A DNA stretch of 64,000 nt from Adineta steineri. Its lineage: Eukaryota; Rotifera; Eurotatoria; Adinetida; Adinetidae. Location of the stretch: contig CAJNOI010000008.1 of NCBI GenBank assembly GCA_905250115.1, positions 1,069,822 to 1,133,821 of the forward strand. Reading direction: 5' to 3'. The position numbers and the translations under genes are program-made. Position 1 is the stretch's first letter. Every line of letters starts with the position of its first letter. The notes beneath the pieces are model-generated. The model was not told the origin of the DNA and searched no databases. It worked only from the letters and a program-made list of their open reading frames with translations. Shown one piece after another: positions 34,586-47,758 of this stretch.

Positions 34586-37500
34586 GATAATAAATTGTCA
34601 AGTGTATTCATGGTGGCATATCATGAGATTTGACGTTGAATAGATAGAGATATTATAAATATATGAACAAGTGTATCAAGACGATGAAAAAAGTAAAAAT
34701 GAAATGATAAGTTTTTCTTTTTTTTTGTCTTTAATTCTGCTCTTGTCGTTCAATGATTAACAAATTGCCATATGCCACGCTATGGAACAGAAAATGAAAG
34801 AATATATGTCTATATGCGTGTATGAAGTCGTTCGTCTATTGAACAATTGAAGAAGAGAACAAGAAGAAGAGAGAATAACGAAAAGAAGAAGGAGAAGGAG
34901 AAGAGAAAGAACGTATGCCTGATTCCCGAAAAAAAATAACACTCACTCCTCCTTCTCTCCTAATCTTCCTTACTCGCTTCTTGTACATATATGTATATAT
35001 TGAGAAAAAAAAAGAGAAAGCCATATTACATGGTCATAACTAATTGAGAAAAGTGAATCAAATTTATATATGTTTCAAATCTTATGACATAAGACGATTT
35101 TACTAGTATGTATAAGTGTGTATGTGATTATATTTTTTTGAATGAAATCAGAGCTATTCAATCATAGTCTACACTATGAATCTTTTTAAACTCAGGAAAA
35201 GAAATCTATATATATATATATATATATATATACATACACTAATGATTGCAATGACAGCCAATACTGTTCATCATGAACAAAACAGGCGGGACAACATAAC
35301 TACAGTTGTTACTTATACATATACTTCAAGTTCCGTCTAAGCTAATGAACAAATGAATTAATACCTGCATGTATACACGCACATGTACTTTCTATAAACA
35401 ATATCGATCTTAGTTGCCTCTCATGTTAGTATGTATATATGTATGTACCATTTGAAAAATGGGACGAGACGCCTGGCGATAATCTATTTGAATGTATGTA
35501 TATTCTATAAAAATGTTATTCTTTTACATTCTCATGCCAGATATGCTCAATTGAAAACTGTATAGGACGAATGAGTAACTAAATGAATGAATGAATATGA
35601 ATAGTGCAAGTGTCAATGTGTCACTCATCACTATAGAATAGTAATACAAGGACAGTATTGGACTAATGGTTGAGCTCTTACTCTTCACCAAAGGGTCCAC
35701 TTAAGGCACCATACAGACATACTATATACAGGTCTATACGTACGCGTGCGAAACAAAAATGATGCAATAACAACACATACATATATCCAAAAGAAAATGA
35801 AAGTCTAATTGTTCTTTACCACCTGTTCTTTTATAATCGAATATTTGCTTGTTTATTCAACTCTATTGAGGATCTAACAACGCATCTGGATAGAATGCTG
35901 TTAGATATTGTATATATACATACATACATATTTATATATATATGTGACTCTTTCTATCTTAGTTCAATCAATGGATAAATGAATGATAGATATCATTCAA
36001 TAAAAAAAAAGCTAAAAGCTTTCTTTTCTTTTTTTTTATACTATGCCGCTCTAATTATTTTTCTCCTATTCAAAATTATACCAACGAGTTCTCTTCTTTT
36101 CTTTGTGTCTATCTATATTGAAAATGTGACTATTAAATAATGTTGACAACAGCCTTACAAACTGTTATGTTTTAACTATTTAGATATAGATATAGATATA
36201 TGTCTATATCGAGATGATGCAATGCAACAGCTGAACGTCACAAGTGCACAGTCAATTTTACTTTTGTAGAAACAATCTTAAGCAGGTTTTGTTTGTATAT
36301 GTTATAGTATTGTCATATAGACATTGTCTTCAAGGCATCGAACGTCTGAGAGATCAATTCATATTTCTTTGAACAAAAAAAACACACTAAAGAAAAAACT
36401 TTAAATTAATTAGTAACTTAATGTATAGAAGAAGAAGACTTTCGATATATGATGTTGGCTAATGAATCCATATTTTAATTGTCATGTATAATTGACTTGT
36501 AACTATTTAAGAGTATTGTTATTGAACAAAGTACGTGACACAAGAGGGAAATGTCATCTCCGGTTTAGTATGAATGATAGACAGACAAGACAGATAGATA
36601 GATAGAAGACAAAGAATTTTTGAGGCAATTTAACTTTCTTTTCTTCGACTAAACGTAGACAATCTACTGACAACTTATAAAAGAACTATAACACCTTTTT
36701 CATTTATGATAATACAAGTAGTAACACACTATAAAATGAATGATCACGTAATTATTCAGTGACCTAGAAAATTGTTCTGAGAGATGATTACAGCATTAGT
36801 ATTTACTTACTCATAGTAATATCAGTCGAAATAACAATTGAGAATCATTTGAATTCTATGTTATAGATTGGGTATGCAACTATTGACGAACTGAATATTG
36901 AAGCAAATGATTAATTCTTCAAATAGAATCAAACAAAACGATTAGGCTTGAGTAAAGACGAATCTCTATTCTTTTCTTCTAAACGAGATTATCAACTAAC
37001 AACAAGATCGATCGATCGATGTCAGGATTAGAAAATATTAACATCTCATCACTATCATTGATTATCACAAAATTTGTTTCTCCGCTTTTATCCTTGAGCT
37101 TTAATTCTATAATATACTTTTCGGAAATATTGTCTAAGTAATAAACACTAACATAAGTTTATAAGAATTTAATTATAAATTATATATAAAAAGAAAATTC
37201 AAGGTTATATAGAATAAACTCAATTTACTATACACAATACTTGAGACAAACAAAACTATAATGCAATACATCAAGATTTATTTATAGAAACTTTATTTAA
37301 CTTTATATTGAATTATATCCGTATACTTCAAAACTGAAATACTACTAATATTCTTGATTATTCTTACGTACACTATCTACGATAGATATATCATTCACTC
37401 AATCAATCATAGAATCTTTCTTAAACAATCAATACCAAATAAACAGATTTAGTGATCTAATAACAATTGTTATGCAGATACTTTCACATAGAAAAAATAC

Positions 37501-37628
37501 ATTCTTATCCTAAAATTATTCAATATTTTCTATCAAATTGAAAACTTCTGCATATTATTCGATCATAATTCAAGAATTAAACAATTATTTTATTATTACA
37601 TATAAACATATTTCATATAAAATACAAA
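34586..37628. other. Long spacer without recognisable genes
   Basis: Three kilobases of AT-rich DNA with simple repeats: AT runs at 35208-35231, a GATA-type repeat at 36182-36199, GATA at 36594-36604, and GATC repeats at 37006-37019. ORFs are short and without recognisable motifs. It presumably contains the 5' region of the minus-strand Ig gene. Confidence 0.45.
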
Positions 37629-39102
37629 TTAGTCATCCATATTTACAAAAATCGGACATTTATATGGACCAAACAAATATTTATAAGCATTTTTTTGTAA
37701 CCAATCATGAGCAATACAATTTACAAGTGGCATACGTTTTTTTGGATCCTTTTGTAAAAGCTACAACAAAAAGAAGTTAGTTACAATTATCTCTTATATT
37801 TAAACTTACATTATCAATAAATTTTCTTGCAGGTTGAGAAAAATAATCCGGAAACGAATAATTAATATTTGCAATTTTCACTTTTGTTTCATCATCAGTA
37901 CCTTCAAATGGTGCATGACCAGATAAAAGTTCATAAGCAAGAACACCAACACACCAATTATCAACTTGATATTGATATTGTTTATGACCAACAATTTCTG
38001 GTGCTAAATAATCTAATGTTCCACATGCTGTTGTATTCCTAAACAGAACAAAAAAATATTCATATAATTAATTCAAATAGATTCTATTCACATTGTATCA
38101 GCATGACGAATTTTTGTTGACCAACCAAAATCTGCTAATTTCAAATTTCCACAACAATCAACAAGAACTAAAAAAAAGATTTCTCATAAATTGATTTTTT
38201 TTAATTTAATTATTTACTATTTTCAGGTTTTAAATCTCGATGAATAATACTTTTACTATGACAATATTCTAATGCATGACATATTTGATAGATATACTAA
38301 AAAAAAGAAATTTAATTGAGAAAATAAACAAAAAATGATAATTTTTCTTACACTAGCAGCTAAACGATCAGTAAAACGACGTAATTTTTGTAAAAATCGA
38401 TAAAGTTGTCCATGTGGAGCATATTCAAGTATGAAATAAAATCGTTTTTCATCATGAAATACATCGTACATTGTTAATATAAGCGGATGATTTAATTTAT
38501 AACCCGATTCAGTTTCAATTTTAACCTGTTCAGCCATTGAATACTCATTGATTTTACTTTTATGAAGCATCTAAAATAATTTTTCAAATAAATAATAAAA
38601 CAAAACGATATATTTATTTAAATATACTTTTAATGCACAAATAAATTTCGTTTTTTTCAATCGTGCTAAATAAACTATTCCAAATGCACCTTTACCAAGT
38701 GGTCGACCAAATTCAAAATCATCAATTTTAAATAAACGATCTTCACTAGATAGAAAAAAAAGATTTCATTATTATTCTATTGTAGTTTTTTATTTCTTAT
38801 TTACTTTAAAGCCATTTTACGTATACTATTTGCCATGGTTGCTTCAAGATGCGATTCATGAATATAATGTTGAAATGTATTAACTGGCATTGGTGGAGTT
38901 TGTATTTGTTCATCAGTTAAATTATTTAACCAATTTGGTAGATATGTATAGAGTAAATCACCATCACATTGTGCAACATCAAATGGAATTTTAACTGCTT
39001 CGAGATCGGCGTAAGACTAAAATATATATATGAGAGAATAGTGACAATAATAGAGAAAATTTATTTAGGTACCTGTTGATCTTCAATAGTTTGTTCAGAC
39101 AT
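37629..39102 (-). CDS. Aurora-type mitotic serine/threonine kinase
   Basis: Eight exons (39073-39102, 38805-39016, 38628-38745, 38352-38570, 38218-38296, 38092-38167, 37810-38038, 37629-37760) join in frame to 364 residues. The kinase domain starts with [19 protein letters not shown] and has the ATP-binding Lys120 in [12 protein letters not shown] (catalytic Asp214), DFGWS (Asp232) and the Aurora-style activation loop NTTACGT with Thr248 as the likely regulatory phosphosite. [17 protein letters not shown] and the DFGW tryptophan are characteristic of Aurora kinases, which control spindle assembly, chromosome segregation and cytokinesis. The N-terminal 80 residues are unique and show no obvious degradation box. 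A versus B type cannot be settled by eye. All introns are about 45-65 bases. Confidence 0.92.
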
Positions 39103-40194
39103 ATTGATGGAGTCGAAGTACTAGTACTAGTTTTGTTCTATACGGGAAATGTAATGACAAGATCGGAACAAAGAAGACAAGATTGAGATTGAAAACAAAG
39201 ACCCGCTGTCAACTATAATAAATGTCTGTCTAAGATATTTTGTCTGGATCGAAAAAAATAATTTTCAACATGTTTTTACTTAACTCTATAGATTTTGAAA
39301 TAATATAATTATTTATTGAATAATATCGTTTATATAGATGTCGCTTTATACGTATAAACTTAAAAAAGCATACAGGAAAGAAATTTTCTAATTATTCAAA
39401 CGAAAATTGTCACTTTACATAAGATAGACACATTTATGTGAAGTGTTATTCTCTTCTTTCCATTATGATACACTTCAATTCAAGTATTATCGAAAAGTTC
39501 GAAGCATAAATTCTATTCTGTTATATATCGAAATCTTTCTAGTTTTTCTTATGAATATTTTCTCTTTCTAGTTATATAATATTTGCTCGCTCGGAAAAAT
39601 GTACCCTCGATATAAACATTGAAAATGTACTATTTATCAACAGTAATTGAACTCAATTTGAAGATCTTAAAGGTTAAATACATTACAGAGCTCTTAAATT
39701 TATCAGTAATAATATACTTCGATTAACATTAAAGTACAAAACATTGTTTGTTCTAAGAGTTCATCGTGTCAACAAGATGTTGATGAGTACAAAAAACGAA
39801 CTAATCTTTTTTTTGCCGAAAAAATATGTTCTATATTTAAAGTTATTCATGATTAAATCTGAAAATGATTGTTAGATTAAATATAAATGTATCAATTTAA
39901 ATCTAATCATATCTCAATACTTAACAAAGATCTTATTAATAAATTGTTTCATTGAAAATATTTTATATTATAATTTGATTTATATATTCAACAGAAAAAT
40001 AATCGAATAATATTTCAATGCTATTCGCGCGATTCCTTTTTTTTCTTTTTATTATAGTCTTTTTTTTTCTCCCTACAAAAAACAATCATATTTAATACAA
40101 CACAAAAATAACGATTACAACATATTAAATATATAATATTAATAAATAAATAAAAATATATATATACACATATTAAATTTTGATATTTAGTTTT
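39103..40194. other. Spacer between Aurora kinase and C2-like gene
   Basis: AT-rich DNA holding the Aurora upstream region and the 3' UTR of the C2-like gene. No ORF of note. Confidence 0.45.
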
Positions 40195-41079
40195 TTACTC
40201 ATTATCTTCGCTTGTTGCTGATTTTAATCTTTTCCCTAAACGAATTGGTAATATTCGTTCAATATATAAAATATGTGTTAATTGATCATCTTTTGTTGAA
40301 TAACTCGCTTCACCTATTTCATACATATTTTTATCTTTTAGTACCATAAGATAAAATTTAATATCATAATTAAGTACATCTCCAGCTTTAATATTACTCA
40401 ATATATTAAATGTTTCACCAAAACGTATAAAATCTTGATAACGTTGTAATGTTGTTTCATATGGTTCACCTGTTATTGTTTTAGATAATATTATAAACCT
40501 TAAAAATATAGAAGCATCCTTATTGAGTATATAATTTGATGATAATAATAATGAATTCATATGACGTAAATTTTGTACATTTAATCTAATACTAAATGTT
40601 GATGGATTATATTCACAACTAAAGTGTAAGATTGGAAAAGATTGATTTTTGTCGTCAATTAATTCATCAGTACCAAAATTTGTATATGCAAATGGATTTA
40701 AAGATGCTGAACCATATGAACGACGTGGTATATTTTTATTTATTGGATTATTTGTTGATGGTAAATTTTGTGGAATAGTTATAAAATTTTTATTTGTTAT
40801 TAATGGAGATTCATTTAGTTTAACACATGTATCTGATAAAGATTTATTTAGTGATATATTTGATGTTGTACTTGATTGTGGACGATAAAATGATGATGAT
40901 AATTTATAAACTGATTCAGATAAAACAGGTCGAAGAATTTCAAAACGTTTTGATAATAATGGATCCCATATAAATTGTTTAACAAGACATATTGTTATAA
41001 CGATCACAAATGCTATTAAACATGATAATGCAACATATGCAGACATATTAATATATGACGATTGAGAATTGTCATTCAT
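40195..41079 (-). CDS. Membrane-anchored single C2-like domain protein (synaptotagmin-like)
   Basis: An intronless ORF of 294 residues, unusual here because most genes are split. One membrane span lies at about residues 14-37 after a short polar N-terminus, a Ser/Asn-rich linker follows, then a beta-rich region from about 148 (FPILHFSCEYNPSTFSIRLNVQNLRHM) to the end. FSCEY..STFSIRLNVQNLRHM matches the first strands of a synaptotagmin C2 domain (F.LxYD...LxVxVxxAxNL). The Asp residues that bind calcium are not evident, and only one domain is seen. It may be a calcium-independent membrane tether or trafficking protein, but the assignment rests on weak similarity. The intronless state could mean a retrocopy. 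Confidence 0.6.
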   Translation of the reverse strand: MNDNSQSSYINMSAYVALSCLIAFVIVITICLVKQFIWDPLLSKRFEILRPVLSESVYKLSSSFYRPQSSTTSNISLNKSLSDTCVKLNESPLITNKNFITIPQNLPSTNNPINKNIPRRSYGSASLNPFAYTNFGTDELIDDKNQSFPILHFSCEYNPSTFSIRLNVQNLRHMNSLLLSSNYILNKDASIFLRFIILSKTITGEPYETTLQRYQDFIRFGETFNILSNIKAGDVLNYDIKFYLMVLKDKNMYEIGEASYSTKDDQLTHILYIERILPIRLGKRLKSATSEDNE

Positions 41080-43952
41080 TGAACAGTCAAAGATAAAACT
41101 AGTAAATAAAACAAAATTAATTTATATTTATTACAAATTCCAAGCACGTTGATTGACATATATGTATAGCAGAGAACTCTTTTAACCTTTGCTTCTTCTA
41201 AATAATTCCTATTATTATATCTAAATATAGCTAAAAAAGAAATCTTCTATCTCTTTTTTTTGTATTGTATTCATTTCTGAAATAGATACTCTATTTTATT
41301 TCTTATTCACATTTATCATTATTAAAAATAGGTAAAGATGAATTCAATTGACAATAATAACTATACTATTGCTAATATATGTATGCAAATATACTTACTA
41401 TTTTGACAGATGGAGATAATATATATATTTGGTTTAAACAGTGTGAATGATTAAAAATAATCTTCCGGAAAAAACGTTTCTGATGTTTAGTCCACACGAT
41501 AATTTTCAAATATATTTTGTCTCTCAAGATATATAAGTGTTTATATATATAGTCTTCATATGTTTTGCTTCTCTTTCAGACAGAGCAAAAAAGATATAGA
41601 GAGAGAAAGAAAGAAAGAAAGTTACTTGAAAAAATTACCATTAAAGCATAAGACGACATACAATGAATGTGTGATGACAAAAGAGAAATTCATAGACTAA
41701 ATCTCATAGAATAGTTTAGTTATTAAATGTGAAGAAAAATAAAACTAAGATAAAAATATATAGAAGTTTAATAGTTGCACCTTCTCGTAATTGGTTTCGT
41801 GACATTATCCACATTCAAAATCTCACATCAGTTTGAAATTAGATGACAGATGGGTAAAGATTAACGCATAGGGCCAAACATAAGTATATTAACGAGTGAA
41901 GAATAGAAAAAGGAAGGCAAGTTTTTATCTTGATTTACTATCTTTTTTTGTCAATCGATAGACTTACCAACATCTGGTTCATTTTTTTCAAGTTAGCACA
42001 CAATGAATAATATATAAATATATATATATATATGCACTTTGAGGAGTTTTGATTTTTCTTTTGTTGATAAGAAAAGAAGACGAAGATGATGATGTTGGGA
42101 TTGTTCAGAAGTAACGGAAATGATAAAATTCTTCTCACTAACTAGTGCAAACAGATCTTACTAATACTTGTCATAAAAACGACGTTTACTGTTTTCCTAT
42201 AGTCTCTTGTTATTCTTTGATAATGACCGAACGGATGCAACGAATCTGTGGATAAATATAATCAAGTTTGTCAAGCTTTCTCTTTTTTTTTCTCTCTTTT
42301 CCGCCTACCATTCAATGTCGTTTGTACTGATGTTATTCTACTCTTTTTTTTCTCTCTCTATTCGACTCGACTCTAGAAATAAATCGAAAAAAAAAGACTA
42401 ACGTTCGGAACTGAAGAAATGATAATACTATTGGACGGAAGAGAATAAGTGAATGAGTGACTGAGAGCGCGTAAGGGTGGGTGGATAGATAGATCGATGA
42501 TAGACGGATGAAACAGCGACAAATGAACGATTCTAATTTAATACATCGTCCAGAGTTGTTCTTAATATACATAAAAAGAAAAACGAGAAAATGAATATCA
42601 TTTTTTAATAAATGTACACACATTGAAAATCAAATCATATCATAGATTTATTTACACATGTATCAAGACAAAATACTAAATACTTCGATGTACTCAATTG
42701 ATTGTTGATAAATCATATATATATATATATAAAGTTTATAATTCGAGATGACATTGAAGTAGAATATTAAATATTAATTACATTAAATTATAGTTACAGC
42801 TGATTTTCATTAGAAGAAAAAACAAGAAATTTATAATTATTATTTTCTGACCTTAAACGAGTTTTTTTCATTGTACGGGAAATAACATAAATAGATTTAA
42901 TTGCTAGTTTCATTGGTTACAAAATTGTCCTTATGTTTATAAAAGTATTCTGACAAGGGTAATTTCAAATGAAAAGACTTCCGTATATATATTTTTTCAA
43001 GTTTTATGCAAGTGGTTTTACAAAAAAAGCATTGTTAGGGTTTTTTTAAACAATATATCAAAGAATAACATGCTATTAAAAGGATAAATTTATGTCCAAG
43101 TATCTTAATCTAAGACATACATCAATATTTTTATATAAAAAACTTCTATTTCTAGATATGTGGACTTGTTCTAATTAATCATCAATAAATTTATAATCAT
43201 TTTATCGAGGTATATTCATGTCAAATTATATCTTTATCTTGATATAATACTTCTCAAATAATTTACTCAATTATTATCAAGTTTATGAGATATGGCGTTT
43301 CATGAATTGAATAGGTAAAAAAGCATTTAACTAAATGACTTACTGAAGAAACTATTTTTTTGTTTTTGTATAAAAGTTGATCATTAGATTTCAAATAATT
43401 TCTACGCATAACTTTTGCTAGACCATCAAATGGAAAAAAATACATAGAATAAAATTAATTGATGTATATAATTATATGAAAAAGCTGTTAGTATAATCTC
43501 TGCGGAATACAAATGTAAAATTTAAAATAACTACTTTTAGTAACAGAAAACCTTCTTTAACATATAGATTTAAGTCATTTATATCTATATATTTTATAGT
43601 GTTTTTAATTTTATCAGTCACAATTAAATCAATATTTTCATAGACTTTTATCAACCTACGTGTTTTTTCTATTAATACACAGATAGATGCCATACTTGAA
43701 ACTTTATATACATGTTGGAGTTCACAGAATGATCATGTCTGTACTCTTTAGCATTTCTTCTTATCTCTATTTAACAAAAATCTAAGAATAGTATCAGACA
43801 ACAAGTGTAAATGAAGATAATAATATATTTTTCTCTTCTAAATTTCAGTTACATAATTAATCTTACAATATACTTCAAAAGGTTTTTATTCGTGATAGAT
43901 TTATTTAACAATTATTCTTTACATATCCATCTGACAAGAATATTAAGTAAAT
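41080..43952. other. Spacer without supported genes
   Basis: 2.9 kb of AT-rich DNA with a GAAA run (41607-41621) and AT runs. Two minus-strand ORFs of 60-73 codons at 43263-43445 and 43472-43693 are open, but I could not join them through a convincing intron or recognise them. Confidence 0.4.
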
Positions 43953-45691
43953 TTAATTCATATTTGTTGATAAAATCATTTCATGTTCAATAATACTATC
44001 GATTATATTTCGTTTAACATCAAATTCATAGACATGTCGCTGTTTTCTTTTAGCTGGTATTGGTAAATCTGTATGATGACATGGTAATGGTGATGTATAG
44101 AAATAAAAATGTAATAATGCCTTAACAAAATAAATTAAAAAAAATCATATGAATTATTAAAATAAATACCTGTTGTGCACTAATACGTTGTTTAGATGGA
44201 TAAACAAGAAATTGTTTTAATAAATCAATTGCTTCTGAACATGCTTCTGGTACAATTTCTTCAAATTTCATTCCTTCAAAATCATCAAAACTAATCTTTC
44301 CATAATCCGGCAATTTTTTCATTTCCTTTAGAAAAAAAATTTCGAAAATGAATTATATTATATAGAGATTGTTTTACCGGCCATTGGGTTTCAGTTGGCG
44401 TACCAAGAAGTTTGCATACACAACATAACTGATGAATATCACTTTCACCCTAAAAATAAAAATAAAATACACAATAAACAATTTCTATTTTATTTACTGG
44501 AAATAATGGACTTCGATTAATTAATTCACCAAATATACATCCAATAGCCCTTAATAATTAATCAAAATATTAAAAAAAAATAATACGATATTGTTTATAT
44601 ACCATAGATCAACACCTTCATCATAACTACGTGATCCATAAAGAAGTTCCGGTGCACGGTACCATCTAAATCAAAGATGAAGATCATTCTGAGAAACAAA
44701 AGTTAATACTGACCTAGTTGCTACTTGATGACTGTATTGTCGTTGTGGTTGTGCTTTATCAAATATTCTAGCAAGACCAAAATCAGCTATTTTCAAATAA
44801 CCTGTTGTACTTATAAGTAAATTTGCTGGTTTTAAATCCTATCAAATCAAAATGAATATTTATATTTTTATCTATTCTTTCTTCTTTAAAATAGTTTTAC
44901 TCGATGCATAATTCGGTTTTCATGACAAAATGAAACACCATTTAATAACATTCTCATATAACTTTTTATTTGAGAATTTGTTAATGGTTGACTAACATTT
45001 CGAATAACTTCCGTTAAATCACTTAACATATATTCAAAAACAAATATATAACCCATACCATGTGGAAATACATCAAGTAATTTAACAATCTAAATTACCT
45101 CGTGAATAAGAATAAAAGAAAGAAATTTCATTTTTACAAACATTTTCATGATCTTCAATTTCTTGTAATGCTTTAATTTCGCTAAAAAGAAAAATATAGA
45201 GAATAAAATGAATAACAATTCAAAAATAGTTTCATACCGAATGATATTATTTGGAACACCTTCTTCAGATGGTGATTTCATATGTAGATGAACACGTTTA
45301 AGAGCAACAATTTCATTACTCTAGATAAATTAATGAATATTTCAAAAGATAATAATAGGAAAATTATTACTTGAACATGTTGACATTTATAGACCGTACT
45401 AAAATGAAAAATAAAAAGAAGTATATGATCAAATATCGAGAAATCATAATTTTATTAGTTATGCTATTCTATATTGAGTTGCTTAATACTGAATCATAGT
45501 TTTAGCTATACATCAAGATAAGATTTCGCTGATATGTTAATCAAATTTTCATTTTATTTAATCAGTTTCGTTCTGTCTTCTGTTGAAAGATATGACATCA
45601 ACTATTACTAATTTAACAAATTCTTCTGTTTTTAAAATATTTACCCATAGGCTCCTTTGCCAATACGATTTAGTTTAATATATTTATCCAT
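43953..45691 (-). CDS. CDK20: Cyclin-dependent kinase 20 (cell-cycle-related kinase)
   Basis: Eleven exons (45645-45691, 45372-45399, 45238-45320, 45142-45181, 44901-45089, 44714-44838, 44603-44665, 44498-44549, 44378-44449, 44170-44325, 43953-44120) join in frame to 340 residues, close to the length of human CDK20. Seen are [37 protein letters not shown] (the CDK20 counterpart of PSTAIRE), [32 protein letters not shown], and the CDK20-specific C-lobe run [12 protein letters not shown] followed by [11 protein letters not shown] and a [14 protein letters not shown] tail. The activation-loop Thr is replaced by Ser ([10 protein letters not shown]). CDK20 regulates cilia and Hedgehog signalling and acts with cell-cycle kinases. 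The second coding exon is only 28 bases. The fourth intron uses a weaker donor, GTTTGT. Confidence 0.92.
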
Positions 45692-45987
45692 TTTATCAAC
45701 AAGTTCGATTTTCTATAAGCCAAATGATTATCATTACCATATTTTGTTTCTCCTTCATAGATACTCCCTCATTTTGACGTTCTTTTCCGATCTATTTTAT
45801 TGATTGGTCAAACATACAAAACGAATCAAAACATAGTGGTTAATTCTCTGAATGAAGAAGACAGAAATCTAATAATTTCCTAATCTAATCTAATATACTA
45901 GAAAATATGTTTCTATTTAGATAAATTGAGTCTTAAATTTGACTTTTCTTTCTTTTTGTTCAAATGAAATATTTCTAAAACTAAACT
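45692..45987. promoter_or_regulatory. Shared divergent promoter region of CDK20 and MRPL13
   Basis: Only 296 bases separate the two divergent start codons, so the interval must hold both 5' UTRs and promoters. On the minus strand an acceptor (GGCTTATAG, near 45715) precedes the CDK20 ATG by 24 bases, which suggests a 5' UTR intron. No TATA box at a usual distance is clear. Confidence 0.5.
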
Positions 45988-47224
45988 ATGTCATTTAATA
46001 AAGCAAAAGTATGTATAAAACTTTTTTGAAACAACAAAAAAGTCTATGAATAATGAGATTTATTTTAGCAATTAGCAACTTTTTCTCGTGTTTGGTATTT
46101 ATTTGATGCTAAGTGGCAATGTCCACATGCATCTGGTGAAAGAATTGCACGGATTTTACGTGGTGAACATAAACCAATTTATTATCCTGGAGGTAAATTA
46201 AGCTTGAAATAATATAAGAGATCTACTTTAACATGTACCCATATGGTGCACGAATGATCGAAAGAAAAAAATGTATTTATAGAGCAAAGTCGACAACATG
46301 AGTTACCAAAGAAAATAAAGATAACATTGATAAACATAGAATAGCCTTATATTTTATTATTAAGTTTGTCTATAGTTGACAATATTCTCATAAAAAAAAT
46401 TTTTGTTTTAAATATATTTTACGACTTTAAACTTTATCCTCAATATAAAAAAAAGAAAGATTTAAAAATGTTTATTAAAAGCAAATATATAATAAGTTTT
46501 TTTTGTTAATCTCTATGTTTTAAATAGAATCAACAGGTGATTGCGTTGTTGCAATAAATACTCGACATATAGCTTTACGTAATGATGCATGGCGTGCTGA
46601 AGCATTACATATTAGACGTGAATATGCTAAAACAAGATATGATATACCTTTATTTAAATTACATGAACTTGATCCAACTAAAGTAAATTAATAGTTATTT
46701 ATTTCAATCTGTATTCTATCTTATTTTAATATTTAGGTTCTTCATTTATGTACTATGAATTGTATGCCTCGTGATAGTGGTCGACGATATGATTTAGCTC
46801 GATTATATACATTTCCTGATGATGTAAGAAAATTGATTTTAAGAATAAAAGAAGAGAAGAAATTGATTTCTTTAGGCTGTACCTTCTCATTTAATACGAA
46901 ATGTAAGCGATCAAATACGTGGTTCACGTACTACACCACAACGTCTTGATGATTTAACACCGGATGATATAGAAAAGTTTCCACAGATGTTTAAATGGTT
47001 TGAAAAAAAAACATTTTTTATTGATTTTTCTTTGATATATATGTTTATTTTTTTTAAGGCCGAAAGAATTAGTCGTAGATGATCTTGATCGAGATAAATT
47101 TGTTCGTGTTCTATCACCAGAAGAATTACCTAAACGACACGTTATGCTTGGACAACGAGCTGGAAGACAGAACTATTGGTTTCATGTACCGACTACTCGA
47201 CATGAAGAAGTTAAAATTAATTGA
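45988..47224 (+). CDS. MRPL13: Mitochondrial ribosomal protein L13 (uL13m)
   Basis: Six exons (45988-46008, 46069-46192, 46528-46682, 46737-46823, 46876-46997, 47059-47224) join in frame to 224 residues. Seen are LATFSRVWYLFDAKWQ at the N-terminus, RGEHKPIYYPG, GDCVVAINTRHIAL and MPRDSGRRYDLARLYTFPDD, which match the order of motifs in MRPL13 (WATFARIWYL, LQGLHKP, VVIMNTRHIA, MLPKN and HLFPDE). It is a structural protein of the mitochondrial large ribosomal subunit. The C-terminal 45 residues (from about 180) extend past the part I can match. No separate targeting peptide is seen, as is usual for this protein. Introns are short except one of 335 bases (46193-46527). Confidence 0.9.
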
Positions 47225-47758
47225 TCTTGTTATTGTTGTTTGTTTTGTTTTTGTTAAGTTCAGATAGATTACAAAATATCAATAATGAGATAGGAAGAAA
47301 AAAAAGGTTTTCAATAAATATAGACTGAAGATTACTTTCAAGATATCATTCTATATTATTCGAATCCTTTTTTTTAGAATCAAAATAAAAGAAGAATTAA
47401 ATCTACTAGTATTCATTGTATAAGACCCATCTACCTTTCCCCTGTTTTTTTAATTCAAACATATCATGAGATAATCTGATTAGATATATCATGCGAATTA
47501 TAGGGTCATTAAATCGTACTTCACTGTCGATATGGATAAGTTCAAAGGCCAATAAAGTATATACAATTTACGTTTTTGTTTTTCTCTTTTTCCTCTTTTA
47601 TTCGCATTAACAGAACGAAAAGAAAAAAAGTACTTTGTTTTTTTTCGCTCTCAAAATAAAATCCCTTTGGTTTTTTTTGTAGAAATAGGTAACGCTTAGT
47701 CGTCACTCGTCTATATATTCTTTTTTCTTAACAAATCGTACTTTGACATAAGCTGGAT
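47225..47758. other. Spacer between MRPL13 and the CNC-bZIP gene
   Basis: AT-rich head-to-tail spacer that should contain the MRPL13 3' end and the promoter of the CNC-bZIP gene. No ORF of note. Confidence 0.45.

Noticed and set aside
43263..43693. Two minus-strand ORFs that look like ordered protein
   Set aside because: I could not find a frame-keeping intron joining them. A TACTAACAG acceptor exists near 43488 but leads quickly to a stop, so I left them out of the gene list.
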